DNA of 55,047 nt from a bacterium (GCA_030427295.1 JAUHWS010000003.1:1-55047); one strand, 5' to 3'. Positions 22,746 through 30,377 are shown, counted from the first letter of the stretch. Translations and numbers: made by a program. The notes: a model not told the origin generated them from the letters alone.

Positions 22746-22996
22746 GAAGTATATACTCGTCCTCTCCTCAACTATATACTCATCCCCGCCAAAATGCTGC
22801 GTGTCATCTCAGCACCCTTTTCAGTAAGCGATTAGCGAATAGCGAGTAGCGATTAGCTAGAATACAGCTTAAAATAGGACTCATCACTCACTACTAGCCA
22901 CTCACCACTATAAATAGGACTTAATCGTTACTCGCTATTCGTTAGTCCTTGAGAAGAAAGTATATACCCACCTCAACCCAAAGTATATACCTAAGT
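22746..22996. mobile_element. GTATATAC-bounded repeat element, type-3 core, copy 1
   Basis: Left end GTATATAC (22749-22756) and ACTATATACT. Right end two GTATATAC (22960-22967, 22983-22990) ending CTAAGT. The core carries a 7-bp array (AGCGATT, AGCGAAT, AGCGAGT, AGCGATT; 22827-22858) identical to that in the element at 37034-37284, and complementary heptamers (CTCGCTATTCGTTAG) near the right end. Confidence 0.78.
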
Positions 22997-23008
22997 GTAC
23001 AGTACAGT

Positions 23009-23093
23009 TGTCATTCCATGACTTGATCATGGAATCGCCTGCATTCAGTCACTCCAAATTTGGACGACTCTAGGGTCAAGCCCTAGAGTGACA
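23009..23093. repeat. TGTCATTCC...GAGTGACA repeat element, copy 3
   Basis: Two clear hairpins: CATGA/TCATG near the start and CTCTAGGG/CCCTAGAG (loop TCAAG) near the end. The unit begins TGTCATTCC and closes GAGTGACA. It starts 12 bases after a GTATATAC element, the same order as at 14798. Confidence 0.7.
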
Positions 23094-23110
23094 AATGGTT
23101 ATTTACCATT

Positions 23111-23212
23111 CAGGACCTGCCCCCTAAAAGCTATTCATCCATCAATCCCTTTCCCCCTCCCTGTGGAGGGGGACAATAAGATGGGTTTGATGGAGTAAAG
23201 GGGGAGGTCCTG
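23111..23212. repeat. Nested inverted-repeat element of about 100 bp
   Basis: CAGGACCTGCCCCCT at 23111-23125 is complementary to AGGGGGAGGTCCTG at 23199-23212. Inside, TCCATCAATCCC pairs with GGGTTTGATGGA, and CCCCCTCC pairs with GGAGGGGG across a CTGT loop. The whole unit can fold as one long hairpin. A shorter relative is at 14960-15036. Confidence 0.65.
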
Positions 23213-23302
23213 ATGGAATGAATAGAGTGATTCCGAGCTTCAAAATACAGACAACTCTAGGATCTGACGCCTTTGAGTGACATCTATTTCCTTGTTTCTC
23301 AA

Positions 23303-23331
23303 TGAAGGGGAAGATATATTCTTCGCCTTCA
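23303..23331. repeat. TGAAGG-arm palindrome, imperfect
   Basis: TGAAGGGGAAG at 23303-23313 pairs with CTTCGCCTTCA at 23321-23331 except for one mismatch, around an ATATATT loop. Member of the TGAAGGYGA family. Confidence 0.6.
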
Positions 23332-23356
23332 GGTCATTTTTGGACGAGCATTCCCC

Positions 23357-24037
23357 CTACCCAATTCGCTTCTGACCCACCACTAACTCTTCCAGGTCGG
23401 TGATCATTTTTAGGTAAGCCGATTGCATGAAGTCGTGTAGAATCTCGTAATCGACTTGGGTGCTCTGCATGGCGAGGTAGTTTCGCAGAATGAAGGCGGA
23501 GAGCTGAACAAAAGGAGCAGAAAGCTCTTTGACCATTTCGTTGCGGTCATTTACTTTTTTGCGAAGCACAGATTCGAGGGTGCGGTGCGGTTTGTTGGCC
23601 GCAGCAACGGTGATGTCACCCAACCATTTTTCGATGGCTTGCATTTGCCCCTCACTCAAACTATGGATGGCTTGTTGCTTGGGCACGGTGAGGGCATTTT
23701 TGTTTTGAGCCGCAGCGACAATCTGATCGATTTCCATCGAAGCAGTGCGATCGATGAGCGAAAGCACGGCAATGAGAAGTTCAGAGGGAATATCTTGCGC
23801 CACACAACGGGAAATGAGCAAGAAGAGGTCTGTGTTGCTGGCTTGAGAGAGAAATTGAACGATGATGTTGGCTAATTTATTGTCATTGCCTCGGGCTTTC
23901 CCCTCCTCTTTTTTGAGTTGTTGTTGGGCGGCTTGAGCCCGTCGCATCTCTTCGTTAAATTGCTCTTGGGCTTGTTCACTGGATTCATTGCCTGCTGGGG
24001 CGCCTGCAAAGGATTCAAAATTTCCGACTTCTGACAT
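23357..24037 (-). CDS. Unknown helical protein
   Basis: A 226-residue protein, not recognised. Residues 1-55 are Glu/Gln/Ala-rich and probably disordered or coiled. From residue 55 it reads as a helical bundle with a hydrophobic start (LANIIVQFLSQA) and conserved-looking Leu/Ile spacing to the end. No signal peptide or catalytic motif. It lies downstream of rpmA on the same strand, but a terminator at 24073-24102 separates them. Confidence 0.65.
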   Translation of the reverse strand: MSEVGNFESFAGAPAGNESSEQAQEQFNEEMRRAQAAQQQLKKEEGKARGNDNKLANIIVQFLSQASNTDLFLLISRCVAQDIPSELLIAVLSLIDRTASMEIDQIVAAAQNKNALTVPKQQAIHSLSEGQMQAIEKWLGDITVAAANKPHRTLESVLRKKVNDRNEMVKELSAPFVQLSAFILRNYLAMQSTQVDYEILHDFMQSAYLKMITDLEELVVGQKRIG

Positions 24038-24072
24038 AGGGGGGAATTAGTGTTTATGGGTTGATTCTATCA

Positions 24073-24102
24073 AAAAAACCGCATGGAAGGCCACACGGTT
24101 TT
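24073..24102 (-). terminator. Terminator of rpmA
   Basis: AAAACCG (24075-24081) pairs with CGGTTTT (24096-24102), with ATGG/CCAC contacts inside. On the minus strand the hairpin is followed by a T-run, 18 bases after the rpmA stop. Confidence 0.7.
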
Positions 24103-24119
24103 CTGGAATGGTTTTTGCA

Positions 24120-24437
24120 TTAAGCTTTGGCCACCTTCTTGGTCGCTTTCACTTTTTTAGGCGCGGGGACGATGTTGACGAACTTGTTGCGGTATACGCG
24201 TCCATCGTATTTCTTCTGACGTTTTTCTGAGAAAGAAACCACGCCATTTTTGAGGGCAAACAAGGTGAAGTCTTTTCCAGTCCCTACCCCATTTCCTGCG
24301 AAGAACTTGTTTCCTTTTTGGCGCACAAGAATGTTTCCTGCTTTCACAGCTTGGCCAGCATAAAGCTTTACCCCAAGGCGTTTTGAATTTGAATCTCGTC
24401 CGTTTTTGGTGGAACCACCTGCTTTCTTATGTGACAT
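24120..24437 (-). CDS. rpmA: 50S ribosomal protein L27
   Basis: A 105-residue ribosomal protein near the peptidyl transferase centre. The N-terminus [20 protein letters not shown] is typical, with no cleaved extension as in Firmicutes, followed by [20 protein letters not shown]. The C-terminus has an extra Lys/Ala-rich tail beyond the usual length of about 85-90. The rplU (L21) gene, often just upstream, is not here; upstream lies a 128-base gap and then an unknown gene. A terminator follows. Confidence 0.96.
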   Translation of the reverse strand: MSHKKAGGSTKNGRDSNSKRLGVKLYAGQAVKAGNILVRQKGNKFFAGNGVGTGKDFTLFALKNGVVSFSEKRQKKYDGRVYRNKFVNIVPAPKKVKATKKVAKA

Positions 24438-24565
24438 AGTGTTTGAGTTGAATGAATCCTGAATACAAGTTTCTAAAACAATAAAGTATCCAGTGCGGAG
24501 GTATTTTATCGATCTTTTTGACGTTTGGCAAGGGATTTTCTAGGATTTAACAATGCTTAACATTT

Positions 24566-25072
24566 TTAAGCCACTTGCTCATAATCCCCCTGTTCACTTG
24601 AATCTGTCTCGGGGCTTTCTTCAGCTAGCATTTTTTTTGCTTCTTCTCGAAGTAGGTCTGCCAACCTAAAGAATTCACCTCTTTCTTCTGAACCTGATTC
24701 TAAACCTGTTTTTGATTTGGCCACGGTCATGATTTTATCATGAAGTTCATCATTCACATCCCACTGAAAAAGATCATCTCCCAGTCCTGTTTTTACTCTT
24801 TTTCTCATTCTTATTTTTGCCACACTTTTTTGAACTTGTTTTCTGACAAATAGTGACCATTCAATTAGAACCGCCAATTGTTCTGGGTTTAACTTACTGA
24901 AATCTGCACCATTTTCAGATAGGCTTTGTACTATTGCTTCTAGGTCTCTATCCCCAACAAAGGATTGTACTTGAACAAATTCACCCTTGCTATCCTCATG
25001 TCTTATGGAGAGTTGAACTAAACCTGTGGCTTTTTCAAGGATGTCTCCCTTTTTTTCTAAATTGGTGGGCAT
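24566..25072 (-). CDS. Unknown cytoplasmic protein
   Basis: A 168-residue protein of unknown function. The middle has a basic stretch (KIRMRKRVKTG, about residues 86-96) and the C-terminus is acidic and Ser/Glu-rich. There are no membrane segments or known motifs. It lies upstream of rpmA on the same strand, separated by 128 bases. The style (acidic, charged, lone) resembles the unfamiliar genes at 3442-8014 and 40714. Confidence 0.55.
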   Translation of the reverse strand: MPTNLEKKGDILEKATGLVQLSIRHEDSKGEFVQVQSFVGDRDLEAIVQSLSENGADFSKLNPEQLAVLIEWSLFVRKQVQKSVAKIRMRKRVKTGLGDDLFQWDVNDELHDKIMTVAKSKTGLESGSEERGEFFRLADLLREEAKKMLAEESPETDSSEQGDYEQVA

Positions 25073-25151
25073 ATTTAAAGAAATTTAATGTTAAGATCTA
25101 ATTTTTCCATACCCTGTTCCAATCGGCAAGTTTTTTTGCTTTAATGGGGAT

Positions 25152-25889
25152 ATGAAAATCCTGTTCTACAACATTGCTTACGCGACGGGGCTCAATGGCT
25201 CGTGGCGACAATACGTGAATAAGATGTGGCGGCTAGTGACCACGTCACCTACGGCGTTCAAGCGAATCAGTCAGACCATCAAGCAAGCGGGAGCCGATGT
25301 GGTGTGTCTGGCAGAAATGGACAATGGTTCGTTTCGGAATCGGTTTCAGTGTCAAACCAAGGCTCTGGCGGATCATCTGCAAGCGGTCTTTTTTGCGACG
25401 GAGAGTAAGTACGAACCTTGGTCGATTTGGCGCTTCATGACCTTGATCCGCAAGCAGCATGATGCGGTGATCTCGCATCGGAATGGAGAATTTAAAGCCC
25501 ATTACCTAAAAACGGGTTTGCAACGACTGGTGTCGGAATTTGTGGTGGATGGGATCAGTATTTTTTTAGTTCATTTGGCCGTACTCAGACGAAAGGTGCG
25601 TGCCAGGCAGCTGCGGGAATTGGCGGAAATCGTGAATCGGTGTGACCGCCCCTATTTGATTTGTGGGGACTTTAACTTGCACGATGGTCTGGATGAGTTA
25701 GATGAATTCAAATCCTTGACCAAGACTCAACTGGTCGAAACTCCAATGACATTCCCAAGTTTTAAACCCAATCGAACGATCGATCTTTTTTTGGTCAGTC
25801 CTGAATTAGAGGTGGCCGAAGCGGGTGTGATGGAAGTTCATGATTCGGATCACTTGCCCGTGTGGGTGAAGTTGAAAGGTGCGGCGTAA
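25152..25889 (+). CDS. Endonuclease/exonuclease/phosphatase family protein
   Basis: A 245-residue protein with the EEP fold. The N-terminal KILFYNIAY is the first strand with its Asn, VVCLAEMD holds the metal-binding Glu, YLICGDFNLHDG is the DxN motif, RTIDLFLVSP is the later strand, and HDSDHLPVWVKL carries the final Asp-His pair. The substrate could be DNA, a phosphate ester or a lipid headgroup. There is no signal peptide. A GGGG run precedes the ATG. The ROK kinase gene follows 35 bases later. Confidence 0.85.
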   Translation: MKILFYNIAYATGLNGSWRQYVNKMWRLVTTSPTAFKRISQTIKQAGADVVCLAEMDNGSFRNRFQCQTKALADHLQAVFFATESKYEPWSIWRFMTLIRKQHDAVISHRNGEFKAHYLKTGLQRLVSEFVVDGISIFLVHLAVLRRKVRARQLRELAEIVNRCDRPYLICGDFNLHDGLDELDEFKSLTKTQLVETPMTFPSFKPNRTIDLFLVSPELEVAEAGVMEVHDSDHLPVWVKLKGAA

Positions 25890-25924
25890 CGGGCGGGATG
25901 TACGATGTGATATGATGGAATAAA

Positions 25925-26791
25925 ATGAAAACAAACAAAATTCAAAGCATCGGCGTGGATGTGGGAGGCACTAAAATCTTGCTTCAAGCTTTTGATAAAT
26001 CCATGAATGTGGTGGTACAGGAGCAAGTGGCAACGGAAACCAAGAAGGGGCAGAAAGGATTTGTGGATCAGCTGATGGATTTGATTGACGGCCATTTTGA
26101 TAAGGGGGTGAAATCGATGGGGGTGGCCGTGCCCGGGATTGTGGATCATGCAAAGGGAGTTTTGGTGAAAGCCCCTCATTTGCCCGTCAAAAATCTAAAA
26201 TTCAAGGCCTTGTTGGAGAAGCGATTCAAGTGCCCAGTGACCATCGACAATGACGCCAATGCCTTTTTGTATGCTCAGTATCAGCGGCCGCGACTTCAAA
26301 AATATCAGCATGTGATCGCTGTGATGCCGGGCACCGGTTTGGGAGGATCGAGCCTGGTGGAGGGGAAGATTGTATACGGCAAAAAAGGCTTTGCGGGGGA
26401 ATTGGGGCACATGGTGATTCGGGCCGATAGCCCACTGAACACCTTTGAAAAAAATACGAGTGGCTCAGCAGTGCCTAAAATTGCTAGATCGCTAGGCATT
26501 GAGCGTAAATTCACCTCGTTCGAGTTGGATGAGAAAACGCCCGAGGCCAAGCAGGTGAAGCGTCACCTGGTGCAACATTTGGGCCTTGGCTTGGCGAATT
26601 TGAATCTAATTTTCAATCCTGATGCCTTTGTTTTGGGTGGTTCGGTCTACTTGTATCATTTGAAGGATTCAACGCAAGAACTTCAAAAAATCATTGCCCA
26701 GCATGCCCTGGACCAGAGCTCGCCGGTGATCATTGACGCGGATCAAAAGCACACGGTGGCCATGGGGGCAGCGTTGATGAGCCAAGTTTAA
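25925..26791 (+). CDS. ROK family sugar kinase lacking the zinc motif
   Basis: A 288-residue protein of the ROK family, probably a glucokinase-like hexose kinase. GVDVGGTK is the ATP phosphate-binding motif, VAVPGIVD and TIDNDANAF the sugar site with the catalytic Asp, and PGTGLGGSSLVEGKIVYG the second nucleotide motif. After GELGHMVI, where most ROK proteins have a CxCGxxGC zinc site, the sequence has no Cys (residues about 163-180). A TATGAT at about 25910-25915 lies only some 10 bases before the ATG, which would give an almost leaderless message. Its stop overlaps that of the convergent DUF2461 gene in TTAA. Confidence 0.82.
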   Translation: MKTNKIQSIGVDVGGTKILLQAFDKSMNVVVQEQVATETKKGQKGFVDQLMDLIDGHFDKGVKSMGVAVPGIVDHAKGVLVKAPHLPVKNLKFKALLEKRFKCPVTIDNDANAFLYAQYQRPRLQKYQHVIAVMPGTGLGGSSLVEGKIVYGKKGFAGELGHMVIRADSPLNTFEKNTSGSAVPKIARSLGIERKFTSFELDEKTPEAKQVKRHLVQHLGLGLANLNLIFNPDAFVLGGSVYLYHLKDSTQELQKIIAQHALDQSSPVIIDADQKHTVAMGAALMSQV

Positions 26792-27447
26792 ATGAGCTGA
26801 TTCAAATAGTTATCAAACGGCTGCAAGGCCTTACACATTTGGGTGAGGTTTTTGAGGAAACTGGGGGCGAGGACTTCCTTGTCGGAAAGACGGTGCATGG
26901 CCATGAAACTTTTGTGACGGAGGAGCTCGATTTCGGGATGGTCTTTGGGGAAATCACGGGGGGCGGTTTTGAGCTTGTCGCCTTCGAGAGTAAAGGTTTT
27001 TTTGAAGGACGAAGAATTGAGGATTGCTTTGAACGGCTTAGCATCCTCCGCAATGGCCTGGCGGATGTTTTGGAGCCAGGCTGAAGGTGGTAGGTAGCAC
27101 CCTCCGGCCAAGAAACAATTGTTGGGTTCGACGTTGAGGTAGTAGCCAGCTCGCTCGTGCATTTTTGGCCGACCCCCTTTGACGACGAGAATCCCAAGAC
27201 CTGTTTTGTAGGGAGCGCCTTTGGCAAAACGAGCGTCTCGGTAAATGCGAAACACATAACCTTTTTCATCGGGAGAGCGGAGGGTGTCGTCGAAGGCAGC
27301 GATTTCGTGATGCCAGGCGGCGGCAAATTCCTCCAGTTCTTTTTTGAGGTTGAGGTAGCGGTCTTTGTTTTTTAAAAACCACTCCCGATTGTTGTTTTTT
27401 TGGATGTCTTTGAAGAATTGGAGGGTGATCGAGGTGATTTGGGTCAT
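26788..27447 (-). CDS. DUF2461 family protein
   Basis: A 219-residue protein of the DUF2461 family. FFKDIQKNNNREWFLKNKDRY is the family start, and YVFRIYRDARFAKGAPYKTGLG and AGYYLNVEPNNCFLAGG follow. The family has no settled function. I chose the ATG at 27447 because family members begin within a few residues of this Met and the extra upstream codons would come from the 27465-27504 palindrome. The last base pairs overlap the ROK gene. Confidence 0.85.
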   Translation of the reverse strand: MTQITSITLQFFKDIQKNNNREWFLKNKDRYLNLKKELEEFAAAWHHEIAAFDDTLRSPDEKGYVFRIYRDARFAKGAPYKTGLGILVVKGGRPKMHERAGYYLNVEPNNCFLAGGCYLPPSAWLQNIRQAIAEDAKPFKAILNSSSFKKTFTLEGDKLKTAPRDFPKDHPEIELLRHKSFMAMHRLSDKEVLAPSFLKNLTQMCKALQPFDNYLNQLI

Positions 27448-27464
27448 GTTTGGATGCGGTGAAT

Positions 27465-27504
27465 AAAATTGAAGGCGACGTGCCGGCACGTCGCCTTCAA
27501 TTTT
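27465..27504. repeat. Perfect 40-bp palindrome, TGAAGG-arm family
   Basis: Arms AAAATTGAAGGCGACGTGCC and GGCACGTCGCCTTCAATTTT are exact reverse complements, with no loop. It sits upstream of the DUF2461 gene start, where it cannot be that gene's terminator. The T-run on each side would let it end transcription arriving from the right or left. Confidence 0.85.
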
Positions 27505-27645
27505 ACGGGAGATGGCTCATTTCATCCACAAATATTTTTTTAAAATTACTTAACAAAAAAAACACCCCTTATTATTCTGTTTTAGCCTCCAAATGGACCA
27601 GGAGCTTGAATTGAGTTCCAGCATCTCAAAAATGGCTCATACCCT

Positions 27646-27674
27646 TGAAAAAGTGGCTTATTTTTGCTATAATG
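27646..27674 (+). promoter_or_regulatory. Predicted promoter of the glucan cluster
   Basis: TTGAAA at 27646-27651, 17 bases, TATAAT at 27669-27674. The leader to the GTG start at 27729 is about 48 bases, longer than at most other genes here. Confidence 0.7.
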
Positions 27675-27728
27675 TAAGGATTCATTAAATAAAGAATGAA
27701 ACATAGATAATAAATAATAAAAAGTGCC

Positions 27729-28958
27729 GTGAACGTGTTGATGTACGGGTGGGAATTTCCCCCCATTCAAAGTGGAGGATTAGGCGTCGCCTGCCAAGGG
27801 ATTGTAGAAGGGCTACTTGGGCATCAACATGAGGTTTTTTTGGTGCTTCCCAAAACGAACCCGGCCATGCAACTGCATGATCCGGAGAGATTTAGAATCC
27901 TTGCTGCTAGCGAATCAGGGGGCACGATTGAAGTGGAGGCCATCCCCACCAGTTTGTACAACCCTTACGTTACGTCAGAGTTTAGCTATCAACAATCCAT
28001 CAAAAAGACACTCAAGACCGATGAACCTGAGACAATTTATGGACTAAACATGATGGAAGAAGTCCATCGTTATGCGTCGCAAGCGGCTGTCCATGCTAAA
28101 AAGGTTCCCCACGATGTGATCCACGCTCACGATTGGCTGACGGCCGAAGCAGGCGTTCAGGCCAAGCAGATTTCTGGGAAGCCCTTGGTGATGCAAATCC
28201 ACGCCACCGAATTTGATCGGAGTGGGGAGAATCCCAATCAGGCCGTTTATGATTTAGAGCGACGGGGCATGGAACATGCCGATCGCGTGATTGCCGTGAG
28301 TGAATACACCAAAAAGATGCTCATGAAGCATTATGGTGTGGCGGATTGGAAGATTGACGTGGTGCACAATGCGGTGAGATCAAACTTTGACCCATATCAC
28401 AAAACTCATCACCTGAACAAAAGAGACAAAATTGTACTGTTCTTGGGGAGGATGACCATGCAAAAAGGCCCTGACTATTTTCTGAAGATGGCTAAAAAAG
28501 TGCTCGATCATATGAAAGATGTCAAATTCATCATGGCAGGCGACGGCGATATGATGGAGCAAGTGATCAAGTTAGCTATTGACCTGGGAATTGAACGGCA
28601 TGTGCTTTTTTCTGGATTCTTGAAGGGGGGTGAAATCGCGCGGGCTTACGCCGAAGCGGATTTGTATGTGATGCCATCTATCTCTGAGCCCTTTGGAATC
28701 ACGCCTTTGGAAGCCATCAAGCAGGGCACCCCTGTGCTGATTTCAAAACAATCTGGTGTGAGTGAAGCCATCAAAAGCGCACTGAAAGTGGACTTTTGGG
28801 ATGTGGATGAAATGGCCGAAAAAGTCATTGGTGCCCTCAAATACCCTGCTTTGAACCAAGTGCTTCGCGAGCATAGCCATCGGGAGCTGGTCAAACTCAA
28901 TTGGCATCAGCAGGCCGGGGAAATTGTTAAAAGTTATGCTCGAGCGATTAGCGTTTAG
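27729..28958 (+). CDS. Glycosyltransferase family 4/5, glycogen synthase-like
   Basis: A 409-residue glycosyltransferase of the GT-B fold. The start VNVLMYGWEFPPIQSGGLG is the glycogen/starch synthase-type ADP-glucose loop, HDVIHAHDWLT the conserved middle, FLGRMTMQKGPDYF the nucleotide-sugar strand, and MPSISEPFGITPLEA the catalytic E-x7-E region. The start is GTG at 27729. Being first in a cluster with GH57 and GH15 enzymes, it probably makes an alpha-glucan, although a trehalose or sucrose role is possible. Its last codons (ARAISV) lie in a 7-bp repeat array. Confidence 0.85.
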   Translation: MNVLMYGWEFPPIQSGGLGVACQGIVEGLLGHQHEVFLVLPKTNPAMQLHDPERFRILAASESGGTIEVEAIPTSLYNPYVTSEFSYQQSIKKTLKTDEPETIYGLNMMEEVHRYASQAAVHAKKVPHDVIHAHDWLTAEAGVQAKQISGKPLVMQIHATEFDRSGENPNQAVYDLERRGMEHADRVIAVSEYTKKMLMKHYGVADWKIDVVHNAVRSNFDPYHKTHHLNKRDKIVLFLGRMTMQKGPDYFLKMAKKVLDHMKDVKFIMAGDGDMMEQVIKLAIDLGIERHVLFSGFLKGGEIARAYAEADLYVMPSISEPFGITPLEAIKQGTPVLISKQSGVSEAIKSALKVDFWDVDEMAEKVIGALKYPALNQVLREHSHRELVKLNWHQQAGEIVKSYARAISV

Positions 28959-29019
28959 CGTTTAGCGCTGAGCTTCTAAATTTTTGCTACCCGCTAGTCG
29001 CTTGTCGCTTACCGCTTAG
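28944..29019. repeat. Paired 7-bp arrays in inverse orientation
   Basis: GCGATTA, GCGTTTA, GCGTTTA, GCGCTGA from 28944, then CGCTAGT, CGCTTGT, CGCTTAC, CGCTTAG from 28992. The two arrays are imperfect reverse complements, so the RNA could form a hairpin just behind the glycosyltransferase stop. Confidence 0.6.
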
Positions 29020-29045
29020 AAAAAGTATCAATAATTCAAAAAAAT

Positions 29046-30377
29046 ATGAAAAAGGGAAAGAATGATTACAATAAATCCATTTGTTTCTACTTCCAAGTCC
29101 ATCAGCCATATCGACTGAGCAAGTGCAGTGCGTTTGAAATGGGTCAGAAGGACGAGTACTTCGATGGGCCGGAGGCCTATCGGAATAAGGCAATTTTTGA
29201 AAAAGTGGCCCAGAAGTGCTATTTGCCGACCAATCGATTGATGTTGGAGCTTTTGAAAAATCATCCTGAATTTAAAATCAGCTATTCGTTTTCGGGCGTC
29301 TTTTTGGAACAGTGCTTGGAATATGGGGAAATTGGAAAGGAGGTTCTCGACTCGTTCAAAGCTTTGGTCAAAACTGGGCAAGTGGAAGTGTTGAGTGAAA
29401 CGTACTATCATTCGCTCTCGTGGCTCTTTTCGAAGAAGGAGTTTGCTGAGCAAATCCTCAAGCATCAAAAACTGGTTCAAAAGATCTTTAAGAAGACGCC
29501 GACCGTGTTTCGGAATACGGAGCTCATCTACAGCAGTGAAATTGCAGAGTTCATTCGGGAAATGGGCTTCAAAGGCATTCTGGCCGAAGGCTGGGATTAT
29601 TATTTGGACTGGAAGAGTCCCAATTTTTTGTATCATCCGGAAAGAGTGACCTTGCATCCTGAAGATCAGAAGATTGCTAAGCAATATGGAATTCGCAAGC
29701 ATCCGTTCAAAAATATCAAGCTTTTGCTGAAGAATTATAAGCTCTCGGATGACATCGCGTTTCGATTTAGCAACAAAGGGTGGACCGAGTGGCCGCTGAC
29801 CACCGACAAGTATGCGGCCTGGGTGGATGCAGCCGAAGGCGACACCCTCAATTTGTTCATGGATTATGAAACCTTTGGAGAACATCAGTGGGAAGACACG
29901 GGGATTTTTGAGTTCATGCGACATCTACCTGAAGCCCTTTTGAAGCGAAATATTGGATTCAAAACCCCGTCAGAAACCATCCAATCGTATGAGGCGGTGG
30001 GAGAGATACACGTTCCCCATTTGATGAGTTGGGCGGACATGGAACGGGATTTATCGGCCTGGTGCAGCAATCAAATGCAGGAATCAGCTTTGCAACGCGT
30101 GTTTGAACTCGAACAAGAGGTGGAACAACTCCTCCCTCAAATGCACACAAAAGAGAGTGAGCGGTTGCAGCACGATTGGCGCAAATTACAGACCTCGGAT
30201 CATTTTTATTACATGTGCACCAAATATTGGAGTGATGGAGATGTGCATGCCTACTTTTCGTGCTATGAATCGCCGTATGAAGCCTACATCACTTACATGA
30301 ACACCCTGACGGATTTTGAAATGAAATTACAGCGATTAGCGACTAGCGAAGAGCGGCTAACAAAACAGTTGATCTAA
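29046..30377 (+). CDS. GH57 family alpha-amylase-like enzyme
   Basis: A 443-residue glycoside hydrolase of family 57. FYFQVHQPYRL is motif 1 with its His, VFRNTELIYSSEIAE holds the likely nucleophile Glu159, and LFMDYETFGEHQW holds the likely acid Asp273. GH57 includes amylases, branching enzymes and 4-alpha-glucanotransferases, and this length fits an alpha-amylase or glucanotransferase. No signal peptide, so it acts on internal glucan. It lies 87 bases behind the glycosyltransferase. Its C-terminal codons (RLATSEERL) come from a 7-bp repeat. Confidence 0.88.
   Translation: MKKGKNDYNKSICFYFQVHQPYRLSKCSAFEMGQKDEYFDGPEAYRNKAIFEKVAQKCYLPTNRLMLELLKNHPEFKISYSFSGVFLEQCLEYGEIGKEVLDSFKALVKTGQVEVLSETYYHSLSWLFSKKEFAEQILKHQKLVQKIFKKTPTVFRNTELIYSSEIAEFIREMGFKGILAEGWDYYLDWKSPNFLYHPERVTLHPEDQKIAKQYGIRKHPFKNIKLLLKNYKLSDDIAFRFSNKGWTEWPLTTDKYAAWVDAAEGDTLNLFMDYETFGEHQWEDTGIFEFMRHLPEALLKRNIGFKTPSETIQSYEAVGEIHVPHLMSWADMERDLSAWCSNQMQESALQRVFELEQEVEQLLPQMHTKESERLQHDWRKLQTSDHFYYMCTKYWSDGDVHAYFSCYESPYEAYITYMNTLTDFEMKLQRLATSEERLTKQLI
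30331..30358. repeat. 7-bp array inside the GH57 reading frame
   Basis: AGCGATT, AGCGACT, AGCGAAG, AGCGGCT, in frame with the last part of the GH57 gene. The array is of the same type as the intergenic ones. Confidence 0.6.

Larger units (their letters stand above)
22744..23356. repeat. Gene-free region made of repeat modules
   Basis: Contains a type-3 GTATATAC element (22746-22996), a TGTCATTCC element (23009-23093), a nested inverted-repeat element (23111-23212), a partial second TGTCATTCC end (about 23243-23282) and a TGAAGG-arm palindrome (23303-23331). No gene. Confidence 0.7.

Noticed and set aside
22746..22996. Classical insertion sequence
   Set aside because: No transposase frame, and the length is only about 250 bp; a non-autonomous element is possible but not shown.
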